Position numbers and translations under genes: made by a program. From Fulvivirga sp. M361 (GTDB lineage: Bacteria; Bacteroidota; Bacteroidia; Cytophagales; Cyclobacteriaceae), in contig NZ_VKDC01000027.1 in the NCBI RefSeq assembly GCF_007097395.1, forward strand, positions 1 through 64,000: a stretch of DNA of 64,000 nt, read 5' to 3'. How positions within the stretch are numbered: position 1 is the stretch's first letter; the number at the start of each line of letters is the position of its first letter. Shown one piece after another: positions 29,501-38,186 of the stretch. Under the pieces are notes generated by a model, which saw only the letters and a program-made list of their open reading frames with translations, searched no databases and was not told the DNA's origin.

Positions 29501-31867
29501 TCCTCTTCAGAACCTGATCCGCAAAAAGTCTTTACCAGCGGCACATACTCTATTACTCTTGTAGCTGCTAAAAATGGCTGCAGTGATACATTGAGTATAA
29601 AAGACTTTATACAGGTGGATGAAGTAATAGCGGACTTTGCATACTCACAGGACCAGCTTTGCTTGCCCATCACCATAAGCTTTACAGATAAAAGCACCGG
29701 TGCCATAAACTGGGACTGGGATTTTGGTGATGGCATGCGTTCTACGGAGCAGAACCCTGTGCATACTTATTATGATTTTCCGGAAAATGATATCACCCTG
29801 AAAATTGGAAATGAGAATGGCTGTGCACAAAGTGTCACCAAATCAACACAACATTTTTTTAGAGTGGCATTTTCAGCCAGTACAACGCAGGGCTGTGAAC
29901 CACTTCCCATAGACTTCACCAGTGATATACGTGATGCCGTAGAATGGTTTTGGGACTTCGGGGATGGTGGCGGCTCTACGGAACAAAGTCCAAATTATGT
30001 GTACGATAAAATAGGAGACTACACGGTAACCCTGATCAGTAAATCAGCAACCGGATGTTATGACACTCTCGTTAGACCGGATTATATACACGTCACTAAA
30101 GTGGTGGCCGGGTTCTCGGCTGATATCAACGAGATAACGTGCTCGCCTTTATTAGTAAATTTTCAAAACAGTTCCGTCGGGGCCACTAAATACCAATGGG
30201 ATTTTGGCGATGACGCAGCCTCTTCCAACCTCACTCCTTTTCACACCTATACCTCAGTAGGTCAATTTGATGTAAGGCTGATCGCTGAAAATGACCTGGG
30301 TTGTCGTGATACGCTGTCCATGAATAATTTTGTAACTACGGTAGGTCCGGATGCTGGTTTTAGCCTATCAGATTCTACGGTATGTCATCCGCAGCAAATC
30401 CAGTTTAAAGATCTGTCTGTGGCCGCAGTGCAATGGGAATGGTTTTTTGGCGATGGCAACAGCTCCAATGAACCGCACCCTTCGTATACCTATGAACAGC
30501 CCGGTAGCTATACTGTATCGCTACTGGCTACCGGTACACAAGGGTGCAAACAGTTGGTCAAATATGAAAACCTGAACGTCTTTCCAAAACCAGAGGCAGG
30601 GTTCCGGATTGACGATTACACAAACTGTATGCCAGTGACTGTATCAGTGACTAATACCTCCCAAAACTTACAAAACGCTACCTACTCATGGAACCTCGGA
30701 AACGGCAATCAATCGGCGGCTTTTGAGCCTGAAATCCTATACACTGAACCAGGTATGTTCCCATTGTCACTTACCGTAGTAAATGAGTTTACCTGCTCAG
30801 ACACCTATACTCTGGACAGAGAGATCATCGTTTACGATACTACTTTCGTACCTGAGCCAGATGTATCTCAACTGTCTGTAATGGAAAACAGTAGAATTGA
30901 AGCGTCCTACGCGCCCTTTTCCTGGAACCATCTCAAATTTCATGTAGTATTCAAAGAGGGTAGTAACGGCTTTGTGGTATATGATACCCTTTATGCCAAT
31001 GCTTCCACTACCTACAGTGACACTGCTGTAAACCCGGTAGAAAGCGCCTATGCTTACCGTTTTCAAACACATACTTTTTGTCAGCCTTCGGTCAATTTAG
31101 CGGATCTCACTAATTACAGGTCAATTCAAATGACGGCCACCGCTTATGAAAATGACATCCGGCTACGCTGGACTCCCTATGAAGGTCATGATTTCAATCA
31201 ATATGTCATCGTAAGGAAACCGGAAAATGGCCATTGGAATGAGATTGCACGTGTACCAGGAAACCAGCGTACCTTTTCTGACCGGGAAAATCTTTGTCCT
31301 TCTACCTACACCTACCTGGTCAAAGCCGTTGACCTGGATGGGTCAACACATTATTCATCGAGCAACACCGCAAAAGCCACCCCGGTAAAGAATGTATTCC
31401 TCGAACAGCAAGTGGAAATAATTCGTAGTACGGTAAAAGAAAACACGTTTGTTTATACGGAATGGAAAGCACCTGAAATCGGGCCGGATAAGGTATCTCA
31501 TTACGAAGTACTGAGGTCCACTGATGCCATAAATTTCAACATTATAGAAGAAGTACCGTCAGGCATAACCAGTTATTTTGACGAGCAGGTAGACGTCGCT
31601 GCTCAAAATTATATTTACAAGATAAATGTGGTCAACACCTGTGACATAGGGGCGAAAGAAAGTAACACAGGCTCAAGTATACTACTCCAAAAAAAGACCC
31701 GGCAATATCAAAACTTACTATTCTGGAATCCTTACACCGGCTGGACATCGGATGTTAAACATTACTTACTTCAGCGTAAGGATAGCTACGGTACCTGGGA
31801 AACCTTACAAGTACTGGACAATGACCAAAACAGTTTTAATGTAGATCTGAATAATGGGGAGAATTAA
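26594..31867 (+). CDS. Giant PKD-repeat secreted protein
   Basis: 1757 residues from a GTG start, with a signal peptide (about 1-18). I count 17 PKD-like repeats between about 20 and 1420, most with WDFGDG or a close variant followed by S/T-rich sequence and a G-x-Y strand. Many repeats include a GC pair suggesting disulfides. From about 1430 the repeats give way to fibronectin-III-like segments (YVIVRKPENGHWNEIARVPG and SHYEVLRSTDAINF). The protein stops inside the last such domain, at VDLNNGEN, and has no T9SS sorting domain. Reading past the stop gives 19 further residues that fit an FnIII strand before another stop. Likely a surface adhesin; the missing tail may be decay or may be supplied by the small sorting-domain protein upstream. 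Confidence 0.88.
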   Translation: MKNFFALLLSGFCCSVFAQSNTIEASTAGGCLPLTVSFQFSSPEVQSYSWDFGNGSSSNIAAPNVLYDVAGEYEVTLTVTNTNNQTETYRIEHPITVVNKPTADFTLSSNIVCNNDIVTFHNNSLDADNYRWDFGDGTTSSEENPTHRYEKAGSYSITLIATSAFGCSGVKVLSNAVTINDIAGLGFEADITSSCENAPVIMFNSEGAHTSQLWDFGDGNTTYGTTVQHTYASPGIYTVSLSVENSDGCQATIVKSDYIEIFNAAGGIITYSDSIICAGNEVTFLDESSELTSITWTFNDGFTSTENPLTRSFRTSGTYSFSAVTTDTRGCSSVQEFTEAIRVASALTPDIQTSTLEGCAPHTITFNNTTADGALFSWEIDGLSFQGASANYKFTRPGVYSFSAKTIHTSGCENIIAYDSTIIIHDTDINISASAHSGCVPLVTSLALNTSNVTDVSWDFGNGNISTELAPKAYFSNPGRYNIQVSFINEYGCPTTLALPDPIIVLDTVIRYTAPPPIQTCKSVNVFFKGGMGRDSWHWDFGDGNTSSETDPIHIYNEPGIYNVSLTTNNRNGCRTTIPDYNQIIVNDLHAAFQATVVDTTEQCPNFSIRFQNLVPEASHYLWTFGDYTTSTEANPLHKYTSTSQVNVTLQVWNAAGCQASTINIVSPPRSVCTLPEDPDTPMEGESTIDVISNYGQVLKFCTAPASILMANPRPGAISWLWSFGDGNTSTLKNPDHTFFAEGSYPIDVISFYADGDIDTLKAYNTVVIKKPEIDFEYSKRSGCNGTELTFNNTSTLLNTSFWEFGNGESSTETNAKVTYTSSGVYQVALTASDTLGCESKIVKNIIIGNPYLQYNYPNNVCSDEPVHITHNIEGFKGFEWDFGDGTSSSDTYPTHVYTNAGRHKVKVDAIDINDCSTTFILPYAITVNDPVADFEVLGDTLGCNLLSVSFDNLSSDTEKFFWSFGEGISSSEPDPQKVFTSGTYSITLVAAKNGCSDTLSIKDFIQVDEVIADFAYSQDQLCLPITISFTDKSTGAINWDWDFGDGMRSTEQNPVHTYYDFPENDITLKIGNENGCAQSVTKSTQHFFRVAFSASTTQGCEPLPIDFTSDIRDAVEWFWDFGDGGGSTEQSPNYVYDKIGDYTVTLISKSATGCYDTLVRPDYIHVTKVVAGFSADINEITCSPLLVNFQNSSVGATKYQWDFGDDAASSNLTPFHTYTSVGQFDVRLIAENDLGCRDTLSMNNFVTTVGPDAGFSLSDSTVCHPQQIQFKDLSVAAVQWEWFFGDGNSSNEPHPSYTYEQPGSYTVSLLATGTQGCKQLVKYENLNVFPKPEAGFRIDDYTNCMPVTVSVTNTSQNLQNATYSWNLGNGNQSAAFEPEILYTEPGMFPLSLTVVNEFTCSDTYTLDREIIVYDTTFVPEPDVSQLSVMENSRIEASYAPFSWNHLKFHVVFKEGSNGFVVYDTLYANASTTYSDTAVNPVESAYAYRFQTHTFCQPSVNLADLTNYRSIQMTATAYENDIRLRWTPYEGHDFNQYVIVRKPENGHWNEIARVPGNQRTFSDRENLCPSTYTYLVKAVDLDGSTHYSSSNTAKATPVKNVFLEQQVEIIRSTVKENTFVYTEWKAPEIGPDKVSHYEVLRSTDAINFNIIEEVPSGITSYFDEQVDVAAQNYIYKINVVNTCDIGAKESNTGSSILLQKKTRQYQNLLFWNPYTGWTSDVKHYLLQRKDSYGTWETLQVLDNDQNSFNVDLNNGEN

Positions 31868-31956
31868 GGTGAGACCAATTTCTGTTACAATAGTAAAGTA
31901 CTCGCTTCCTGCCCTGTCAGTAAATAAATAATTGAACTAAATCAAAAAAAACTGTC

Positions 31957-32379
31957 ATGGGAAAACTATATCACTTAGTCTATTCAAGTAAACGAGCTCC
32001 CCACTGCTCAGACGAAGAAATTAAAAAAATACTCGCGTCTTGCAAAAAAAACAATCCACTGGAAAACGTTACGGGGATCTTAATACACTCTGATAATAGA
32101 TTCATACAATATATAGAAGGCGATAAAAACATACTCAAACTATATGACAAAATCAAAGAGGATGATCGTCATTACAACGTCAGGTTACTTGGATATCGCA
32201 CCATAAAAAATCGAATTTTTCCAAGTTGGCAAATGGGGTTTAAAAACATCGAAAAATTAGGCTTTAACACTGACATTAGTAAAGAAGATATTGTAATTTT
32301 TAACAATATGATCAATGGGGACACACCAGAACAAAACATTGGAATATCTCTTTTGAAACGTTTCTTTGAAAAAGCTTAA
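31957..32379 (+). CDS. BLUF-domain blue-light sensor
   Basis: 140 residues, almost all one BLUF domain. Tyr9 (LYHLVYSS), Asn32-Asn33 (KKNNPLENVTGIL) and Gln51 (RFIQYIEG) match the residues that bind FAD and carry out the photoreaction in known BLUF proteins; Trp91 and Met93 (SWQMGF) are also in place. The ending after about 110 is a short helical cap, with no output domain, so it signals by protein contact. It has its own short upstream gap after the PKD gene and no obvious partner. Confidence 0.93.
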   Translation: MGKLYHLVYSSKRAPHCSDEEIKKILASCKKNNPLENVTGILIHSDNRFIQYIEGDKNILKLYDKIKEDDRHYNVRLLGYRTIKNRIFPSWQMGFKNIEKLGFNTDISKEDIVIFNNMINGDTPEQNIGISLLKRFFEKA

Positions 32380-32660
32380 CAATGTCACCAAAGCAATATT
32401 TAATTCTTCACACAATTATCTTCACCTGGTATCCAAACACAGGAGGCTGTGTTTCCCATCGTAAATACACCCTGGCAGAAGGGCAATCCTCCAAAAATTG
32501 CAATATCTTCGCATAGACCGTGAAAAAAATGGTCCGGAGCATTAAATGCGAGATCAGGAGTTAAAACATTCTACTGATTGTCCGGGATAACCCAGGCTTT
32601 TGCACTTTAGCTTTAAACCAAAAGACATTTAAAGACAAATCATTCCAAATTATAATCGTT

Positions 32661-33425
32661 ATGAAAAAATCCCCGTTATGTATCGTGTTTTTTATGCTCA
32701 GTTTGTCGCTAATGGCCACCGAAACAAAGGTGACGGTAAGGGCCAAAGCTAAAGACGCAAAATTTATTGGATCATCCATAGGTGGCGCTTACATCATTAT
32801 TAGAAATACCTTGACTGATGAAATATTGGCCCAGGGAAAAACAGAAGGTTCCACCGGGAATACCACGCTGATCATGAAAACGGACAGAAAAAGAGGTGTG
32901 CCAATTTCGGATGAACATTCTGCCAAATTCCTGGCTACGATTGATATTGAAGAGCCCGTATTTGTGAAAATTGAAGCACATGCCCCTCTTAATCGTAAAC
33001 AGGCCACTGCTGTTGCAAGCACTGAATTATGGCTCATTCCGGGAAAACATCTTTCAGGAGATGGGGTAATTCTGGAGGTCCCGGGTTTTGTCGTAGACAT
33101 CTTAAACCCAAGAACACATCAATATATAAAACTTGATGATGTTAAGAACACTCCTTTTAACATTCAGGCAAACGTAGTAATGATGTGTGGCTGTACGATC
33201 AGTTCAGGGGGGACATGGAACTCCGATGACATGGAGGTTAGCGCTATTGTAAAAAAGGACGGAGTGCTTTTCAATGAACTTCCATTGGCGCTGGCTTCCG
33301 TTAATTTGTTTGAAGGGAGCATTAGAATAACCGAACCCGGTCATTACGAAGTGATCGTTTATGCGTATAACGAAAAAAGCGGAAATACAGGAGTCGATAA
33401 AGTCAACTACGTGATCTCACAATAA
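32661..33425 (+). CDS. Secreted protein of unknown function
   Basis: 254 residues with a signal peptide (about 1-19, MKKSPLCIVFFMLSLSLMA). The mature part is beta-rich with two apparent Ig-like halves: about 22-140 and about 145-254, the second ending in GHYEVIVYAYNEKSGNTG. MMCGCTISSGGTW (about 174-186) is a distinctive Cys-containing stretch. I do not recognise a family. It stands alone between the BLUF gene and the convergent globin gene. Confidence 0.75.
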   Translation: MKKSPLCIVFFMLSLSLMATETKVTVRAKAKDAKFIGSSIGGAYIIIRNTLTDEILAQGKTEGSTGNTTLIMKTDRKRGVPISDEHSAKFLATIDIEEPVFVKIEAHAPLNRKQATAVASTELWLIPGKHLSGDGVILEVPGFVVDILNPRTHQYIKLDDVKNTPFNIQANVVMMCGCTISSGGTWNSDDMEVSAIVKKDGVLFNELPLALASVNLFEGSIRITEPGHYEVIVYAYNEKSGNTGVDKVNYVISQ

Positions 33426-33508
33426 GCATGAGCGGATGAATAACATGGTTACCCAAATCGTGCTTCATTCCTCAAAAGGAAATCGACTTGGATATTACTA
33501 CTAACACA

Positions 33509-33928
33509 TCAATACTTATTTAAAATGAATTCAATACCGGCATCAATCACGTTGTTCCAGGACTTTCTCAGGGCAGCATCATATTTTCGATCATATATTT
33601 CTACTGTATCAAGTAACGCACTTTTCCAAATGGGATAAAGTTTTGGATCAACATTTAGCCCCATCCTGGAATGAGATTCAGCGATACGTTCTAACCCTGA
33701 TTCTCCTGAGTTGCTACCATCTGCAAACATTATGATAAGACTAATAGCATGTCGCAATGCTTTGTACTGGGCACCAAAATCAGTGGTGATAAATTTTTCA
33801 GCAACCTGCACATTACTGGACAGGAATCTATCATAAAATGAAATGACAAAATCACCACTTGCCAGACAACGCCGGTAGCTACTTTGAACATTTAACACCT
33901 GATCTTCAGCCAACTTGTGTTTCTTCAT
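33509..33928 (-). CDS. Single-domain globin
   Basis: 139 residues. The helical pattern and the block ESHSRMGLNVDPKLYPIWKS fit a bacterial globin, with His86 as the probable proximal haem ligand on helix F; family members with this block include single-domain and flavohaemoglobin-type globins. FYDRFLSSNVQVAEKF is the usual B/C-helix region. There is no FAD or NAD domain, so it is not a flavohaemoglobin. It is likely an O2 or NO sensor or scavenger. It is monocistronic and convergent with the secreted protein gene. Confidence 0.8.
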   Translation of the reverse strand: MKKHKLAEDQVLNVQSSYRRCLASGDFVISFYDRFLSSNVQVAEKFITTDFGAQYKALRHAISLIIMFADGSNSGESGLERIAESHSRMGLNVDPKLYPIWKSALLDTVEIYDRKYDAALRKSWNNVIDAGIEFILNKY

Positions 33929-34027
33929 TATTTATAACTTTAAATTTGCAAACATACAGATCAGATTAAAAGCAAGATATGAGCCGAATCAAACAATCCA
34001 TTGATATCAGTCAGACTATTTCCTAGT

Positions 34028-35398
34028 ATGCAAAACACACAAAACGATACGATTGTAGCACTTTCTACGGCACCCGGCGTAGGGGCCATTGCTGTTATAC
34101 GTCTTTCTGGTAATGAGGCCATTACACTTACCAATAAAGTGTTTCATGGAAAAGACCTGGAAACACAGGAAAGCCATACTATTCACTTCGGTACCATCCG
34201 ACAGGAGGACCGGGTAATTGATGAGGTATTGGTCTCTCTTTTCATAGCACCAAAGTCATTTACGAAGGAAAATGTAGTGGAAATATCTTGCCACGGATCT
34301 CCCTACATTGTTAAGGAAGTGATCAAAGTGCTACTAACTACAGGTGCACGACTGGCCAGGCCCGGAGAGTTCACTCAACGTGCCTTTCTAAATGGTCAGT
34401 TTGACCTGGCACAGGCAGAAGCCGTAGCAGACCTGATCAACGCGGACTCAGCCGCGTCACATGAAGCAGCTATTAAGCAAATGCGTGGTGGCTTTTCAGA
34501 AAAGATCAAACAACTACGTGAAGAGTTGATCCATTTTGCTTCTATGATAGAGCTGGAGCTGGACTTTGGCGAAGAGGATGTAGAGTTTGCTGACCGTAAC
34601 GACCTAAAAGCGCTTATCAACAACCTGCAAAGCGCCATTGGTCACCTGATCTCCAGCTTTGACCTGGGTAATGTCATTAAAAATGGTGTACCCACCGTAA
34701 TTGCCGGAAAGCCTAATGCAGGGAAATCCACATTGCTCAATGCCTTGCTGAATGAAGAAAAAGCCATTGTCTCTGACATTGCAGGTACTACCCGGGATGT
34801 GATCGAAGACGAGATTAATATTGAAGGGATCACCTTCCGCTTTATTGATACAGCCGGATTACGTGAAACATCCGATACAATTGAAGCCATTGGAGTGGAA
34901 CGGACGAAAGAACAAATGAAAAAAGCCTCCCTGATCATTTACCTGGTCGATCTGGCTGCCGACAACATAGTAGATGTTAACCGTGAAGTAAACCGACTCG
35001 AAAACCTGGACATCCCCTTCCTGCTTGTAGGCAACAAAACGGATAAAGCCAACCCCGAACTACTGGCAAGTATCAAAAAAATGGACGGCACCCTGCTTAT
35101 TTCTGCCTTTCTAAAGGAAAACCTGGACGTTTTGAAAGATCGCCTGCTGCAGATCGTCAACCTGGACAGTTTTAAAACGGGAGATACCATTGTCACCAAT
35201 ATCCGCCACTTCGATAACCTGGTAAAAACACGCGATGCCCTACAAGATGTACTCAATGGCCTGGCCAATAACGTAACGGGAGATTTCCTGGCCATGGATA
35301 TCCGGCAGGCATTGCATTACCTTGGGGAGATTACAGGAGAGATTACTACAGATGATCTGCTGGCGAATATTTTTTCCAAGTTTTGTATCGGAAAGTAA
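34028..35398 (+). CDS. mnmE: tRNA modification GTPase MnmE
   Basis: 456 residues from ATG 34028; an in-frame TTG at 34001 would add nine residues but the family starts at NDTIVALSTAPG. The N-terminal tetrahydrofolate-binding domain has RPGEFTQRAFLNGQ; the G domain has GKPNAGKS (227-234), DIAGTTRD, DTAGLR and NKTD; the C-terminus is the intact FCIGK whose cysteine is essential. With MnmG it installs the carboxymethylaminomethyl group on wobble uridine. Its last 20 bases are the left attachment site of the island, whose insertion leaves the coding sequence complete. Confidence 0.97.
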   Translation: MQNTQNDTIVALSTAPGVGAIAVIRLSGNEAITLTNKVFHGKDLETQESHTIHFGTIRQEDRVIDEVLVSLFIAPKSFTKENVVEISCHGSPYIVKEVIKVLLTTGARLARPGEFTQRAFLNGQFDLAQAEAVADLINADSAASHEAAIKQMRGGFSEKIKQLREELIHFASMIELELDFGEEDVEFADRNDLKALINNLQSAIGHLISSFDLGNVIKNGVPTVIAGKPNAGKSTLLNALLNEEKAIVSDIAGTTRDVIEDEINIEGITFRFIDTAGLRETSDTIEAIGVERTKEQMKKASLIIYLVDLAADNIVDVNREVNRLENLDIPFLLVGNKTDKANPELLASIKKMDGTLLISAFLKENLDVLKDRLLQIVNLDSFKTGDTIVTNIRHFDNLVKTRDALQDVLNGLANNVTGDFLAMDIRQALHYLGEITGEITTDDLLANIFSKFCIGK

Positions 35399-35400
35399 TT
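35381..35400. repeat. attL core, 20 bp
   Basis: TTTTGTATCGGAAAGTAATT, the end of mnmE including its TAA. It matches 52988-53007 at 19 of 20 positions; the difference is silent (GGA/GGG). Confidence 0.88.
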
Positions 35401-35466
35401 ACTTTTCAGATAGTACGCTAAATACTTCTTTTACTTGCTTTTAGAGGGTTTTTCCTTCTCTTTCTT

Positions 35467-35542
35467 GTTGCTAATTTTCCCATATTTTCGTATCTTTCGT
35501 TACTAATTTGTTGCTAATAGCTCTGATTTTGTTGTTAGCAAC
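35467..35542. promoter_or_regulatory. Cluster of candidate integrase arm-type sites, left end
   Basis: GTTGCTAAT occurs at 35467-35475 and 35510-35518, GTTACTAAT at 35499-35507, and the inverted GTTAGCAAC at 35534-35542. Another copy lies inside the right end. Tyrosine recombinases with an N-terminal arm-binding domain use such sites outside the core; assignment is inferred. Confidence 0.6.
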
Positions 35543-35569
35543 AAATATTTGAAGGACTGGGGAGATTAT

Positions 35570-35619
35570 GTTACATACAGATACATCCTGATACAAAGGG
35601 ATACACTCTGATACATAAT
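35570..35619. repeat. Array of GATACA units phased every 10 bp
   Basis: GATACA begins at 35580, 35590, 35600 (as GATACAC) and 35610; a fifth, degenerate copy (GTTACA) begins at 35570. The units sit on one face of the helix, 22-70 bases before the ATG of the Zn-ribbon/HTH gene. This looks like a cooperative binding site for an excision/HTH protein or for regulation of the int operon. Confidence 0.65.
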
Positions 35620-35640
35620 CAAGCCTCCAACGGAAACATC

Positions 35641-35994
35641 ATGAGTAGCAACATTCGAGTTCCAAAAATCTGTCAGCACTGCGGTAACGAGTTTATCGCA
35701 AAGACTACTGTTACTAAATACTGCAGTGACACCTGTGCCAAGCGTGCCTACAAAAAACGCAAGAGAGATGAGAAGGTACAGGAAGTAGCCCCTACTGTAA
35801 TTCAGAAAAAGGAATACAATCAGGTACAAGTCAAAGACAAAGAGTTTCTCAGCATTGCAGAAACCTGCAAGCTACTTGGAGCAAGCCGAATGACCCTTTA
35901 CCGTCAGATCAAAGACGGCAAGATCAATGCAGCTAAGATTGGTAGCCGTACCATCATCAAGAGAGAAGAAATCGAAAAACTGTTTCAGGCATGA
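35641..35994 (+). CDS. Zinc-ribbon plus excisionase-type HTH protein
   Basis: 117 residues. Cys11, Cys14, Cys28 and Cys32 (CQHCGNEF and YCSDTCAKRA) form a zinc ribbon, followed by a basic linker. Residues about 70-116 are a winged HTH of the excisionase/MerR-like (HTH_17) type: LSIAETCKLLGASRMTLYRQ and KIGSRTIIKREEIEKLF. Its stop overlaps the integrase ATG (ATGA), so the two are co-translated. It is probably the directionality factor or the regulator of the integrase; the phased array upstream would be its site. This role is inferred from the fold and position. Confidence 0.8.
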   Translation: MSSNIRVPKICQHCGNEFIAKTTVTKYCSDTCAKRAYKKRKRDEKVQEVAPTVIQKKEYNQVQVKDKEFLSIAETCKLLGASRMTLYRQIKDGKINAAKIGSRTIIKREEIEKLFQA

Positions 35995-37085
35995 AAGTAA
36001 CACTCAGAAAACGCAATCAGGGAGGCAAGACAAGTTTATACCTTGACTACTACTACAAAGGGAAGCGTAAAACCGAATACCTCAAACTCTACCTTGACCC
36101 TAAAGCCAAGACCAGAGAAGAAAAGGACGTCAATAAGAAGACGTTGCAACTAGCAGAGACTATCCGAGCACAGCGACAAATTGAAATCCAAAACGGGGTT
36201 TATGGATTCCGAGACAATGAGAAAATGAAAGGCAGCTTTCTGGCTTACATTGAAATGTTGGCAAACCAAAGACAGGACAGCCCAGGCAATTACGGCAATT
36301 GGACAAGCATGCTCAAACACCTAAAGGCGTTTTGCACTTATGAGGTTACTTTCTCTGATGTAGACAGGCAGTTTATTCAGGATTTCAAATACTTCCTTGA
36401 CAAAAAAGCCATAGCACACGGCAATCAGAAACTATCTCAAAACTCCAAGTACTCCTACTTCAATAAACTGCGAGCAGCATTAAAGCAAGCAGTCAAAGAC
36501 GGAATCCTACCTACCAATCCGAGTGAAGGAGTTGACGCTTTTAAGCAAGGCGAACCAGAAAGAGAATTTTTGACAATGGAAGAGCTGCAAGCAGCCGCCA
36601 ATACAGAATGTGAAATCCCACAGATGAAAACGGCATTCATATTTTCATGCCTCACTGGTCTGAGGTGGTCAGACATTAATAAGCTACTTTGGTCAGAGGT
36701 GCAGCATTCAAATGATAACGGGTATTACATCCGATTTAGGCAGAAAAAGACCAAAGGAGCAGAAACCCTCCCTATCTCAGAGCAAGCCTTCGGACTATTA
36801 GGAGATAGAACCGAACCAGAGGACAGGATATTTGTAGGATTGAAGTATTCAGCCTGGCACAACCTGAAACTACAACAATGGATGATGAAAGCTGGAATTA
36901 CCAAGACGATTACTTTCCATTGTGCCAGACACACCTACGCTACATTACAGCTTTCAGCAGGCACGGACATTTACACGGTTTCCAAACTCTTAGGACACAA
37001 AGAGCTAAAGACAACACAGGTCTATGCAAAAATCATAGATGAGAAAAAGAAAGAAGCAGCCAATAAAATCCAACTCGACTTATGA
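35991..37085 (+). CDS. Tyrosine recombinase (integrase)
   Basis: 364 residues. The N-terminal 75 residues are a beta-rich arm-binding domain (SLYLDYYYKGKRKTEYLKLY), followed by a SAM-like core-binding domain (about 85-180). The catalytic domain has Arg225 (TGLRWSD), His310-x-x-Arg313 (FHCARHTYAT), His336 (LLGHKELKTT) and the nucleophile Tyr345 (QVYAKI). All are present, so it should be active. It is presumably the enzyme that placed the island at mnmE. ATGA overlaps join it to the genes on both sides. Confidence 0.95.
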   Translation: MKVTLRKRNQGGKTSLYLDYYYKGKRKTEYLKLYLDPKAKTREEKDVNKKTLQLAETIRAQRQIEIQNGVYGFRDNEKMKGSFLAYIEMLANQRQDSPGNYGNWTSMLKHLKAFCTYEVTFSDVDRQFIQDFKYFLDKKAIAHGNQKLSQNSKYSYFNKLRAALKQAVKDGILPTNPSEGVDAFKQGEPEREFLTMEELQAAANTECEIPQMKTAFIFSCLTGLRWSDINKLLWSEVQHSNDNGYYIRFRQKKTKGAETLPISEQAFGLLGDRTEPEDRIFVGLKYSAWHNLKLQQWMMKAGITKTITFHCARHTYATLQLSAGTDIYTVSKLLGHKELKTTQVYAKIIDEKKKEAANKIQLDL

Positions 37086-38098
37086 GCAACCAAACCAAAA
37101 TACTTGATGACATTCTCTACCAGAAGCTACGCCCCTGGTTAGATCAAAACAGCTTGGATCAAAAGTTTGCCTCTAAGATTTCCACCGTCAGATCGGTGAG
37201 CACGGATTATCCTTTCAAATATGAAATAGACTTTCTCCGACCTACGGACAACAAGACCAAGTATTACAACAAACTTATCCTGAACAATACCAAAGAGGAA
37301 TGCACCAAAATCGTTAATCTGATTCAGGAGGATGATAACGAGAAATTGATCAAGTATTGGTTGGAAGACACACTCAACAAACGCATTAAAACCCGATTAA
37401 AAGACATTGGAAAGCTCATTAAAGAAAAGGACTATGCACTAACGTACATAGATCCGAAAAAAGCATCCTTTGAATTAGATCAAACCCACAAGGCTAATAC
37501 ATTCATCATCCAACTATTGAAGCTCGCATACATGCAGCTATACTTGGAGATTCAGGCAGCGTTCGGTAGCTATATTGAAGACAAACTCATTGAACAGGAT
37601 TTCTATACCCAGCTACTTTTTGAACCCGTACCAGATGAAACGTTCATCAAAGAGATTCAGGTAATTGAAATAGAAGCCAAACCAGAACCTAAGACAAAAC
37701 GGCAACAGTCCAAAACTCCAAGTGCTGTTCATTCATTTACCTATACGCAGCTGAACACGAACCCCGACAAACTTACTGATCTTTGGGACAGCTTGAAACT
37801 CAACAACCTTATCAGTAAGCACACCACGCTGGTAAACTTCAAAAAAGTATTCTCAGGCAGTGAGATTAAAACCCCGGTACAATGGACAGGAAATATCAGT
37901 GAGCTATTCTATTTCATTAAATTGATGTACTCAGATCACAAGCTGGTGGAAGACCTCAAGCAAAAGCAATGGGAAGTGACTTGCCAATGTTTTGTTGATG
38001 CTGACGGCAACACCTTCGAAAGGTCAAAGTTCAGGTCACTAAAGCGACCTAACCTAACAGGTGACACGATTGAAAAGGTAGTAGCCCACCTCATTTGA
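37082..38098 (+). CDS. Island protein of unknown function (possibly RteC-like)
   Basis: 338 residues, starting within the integrase stop (ATGA). It is helical and charged, with a low-complexity hinge near 205-225 (KPEPKTKRQQ). The C-terminal third, with ISELFYFIKLMYSDHKL and ending CQCFVDADGNTFERSKFRSL, resembles proteins encoded beside integrases in Bacteroidota elements, including RteC-type regulators, but I cannot assign a family with confidence. Co-translation with the integrase suggests a role in excision control or transfer. Confidence 0.65.
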   Translation: MSNQTKILDDILYQKLRPWLDQNSLDQKFASKISTVRSVSTDYPFKYEIDFLRPTDNKTKYYNKLILNNTKEECTKIVNLIQEDDNEKLIKYWLEDTLNKRIKTRLKDIGKLIKEKDYALTYIDPKKASFELDQTHKANTFIIQLLKLAYMQLYLEIQAAFGSYIEDKLIEQDFYTQLLFEPVPDETFIKEIQVIEIEAKPEPKTKRQQSKTPSAVHSFTYTQLNTNPDKLTDLWDSLKLNNLISKHTTLVNFKKVFSGSEIKTPVQWTGNISELFYFIKLMYSDHKLVEDLKQKQWEVTCQCFVDADGNTFERSKFRSLKRPNLTGDTIEKVVAHLI

Positions 38099-38186
38099 TC
38101 CACTCTGCACTATACTCCTGTTGTCTTTTTTCTGTTTTTCTTTAGTCCTCTTTTTCCCAAAAAGTGGACTTTCTCTTTTTGTCTCC

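Noticed and set aside
35381-35400. tRNA gene as integration target
   Set aside because: The repeat is protein-coding mnmE sequence; no cloverleaf is found around either end.
35570-35619. CRISPR array
   Set aside because: The unit is only 10 bases with no spacers of constant length, and there are no cas genes; the phased repeat is better seen as a protein-binding site.
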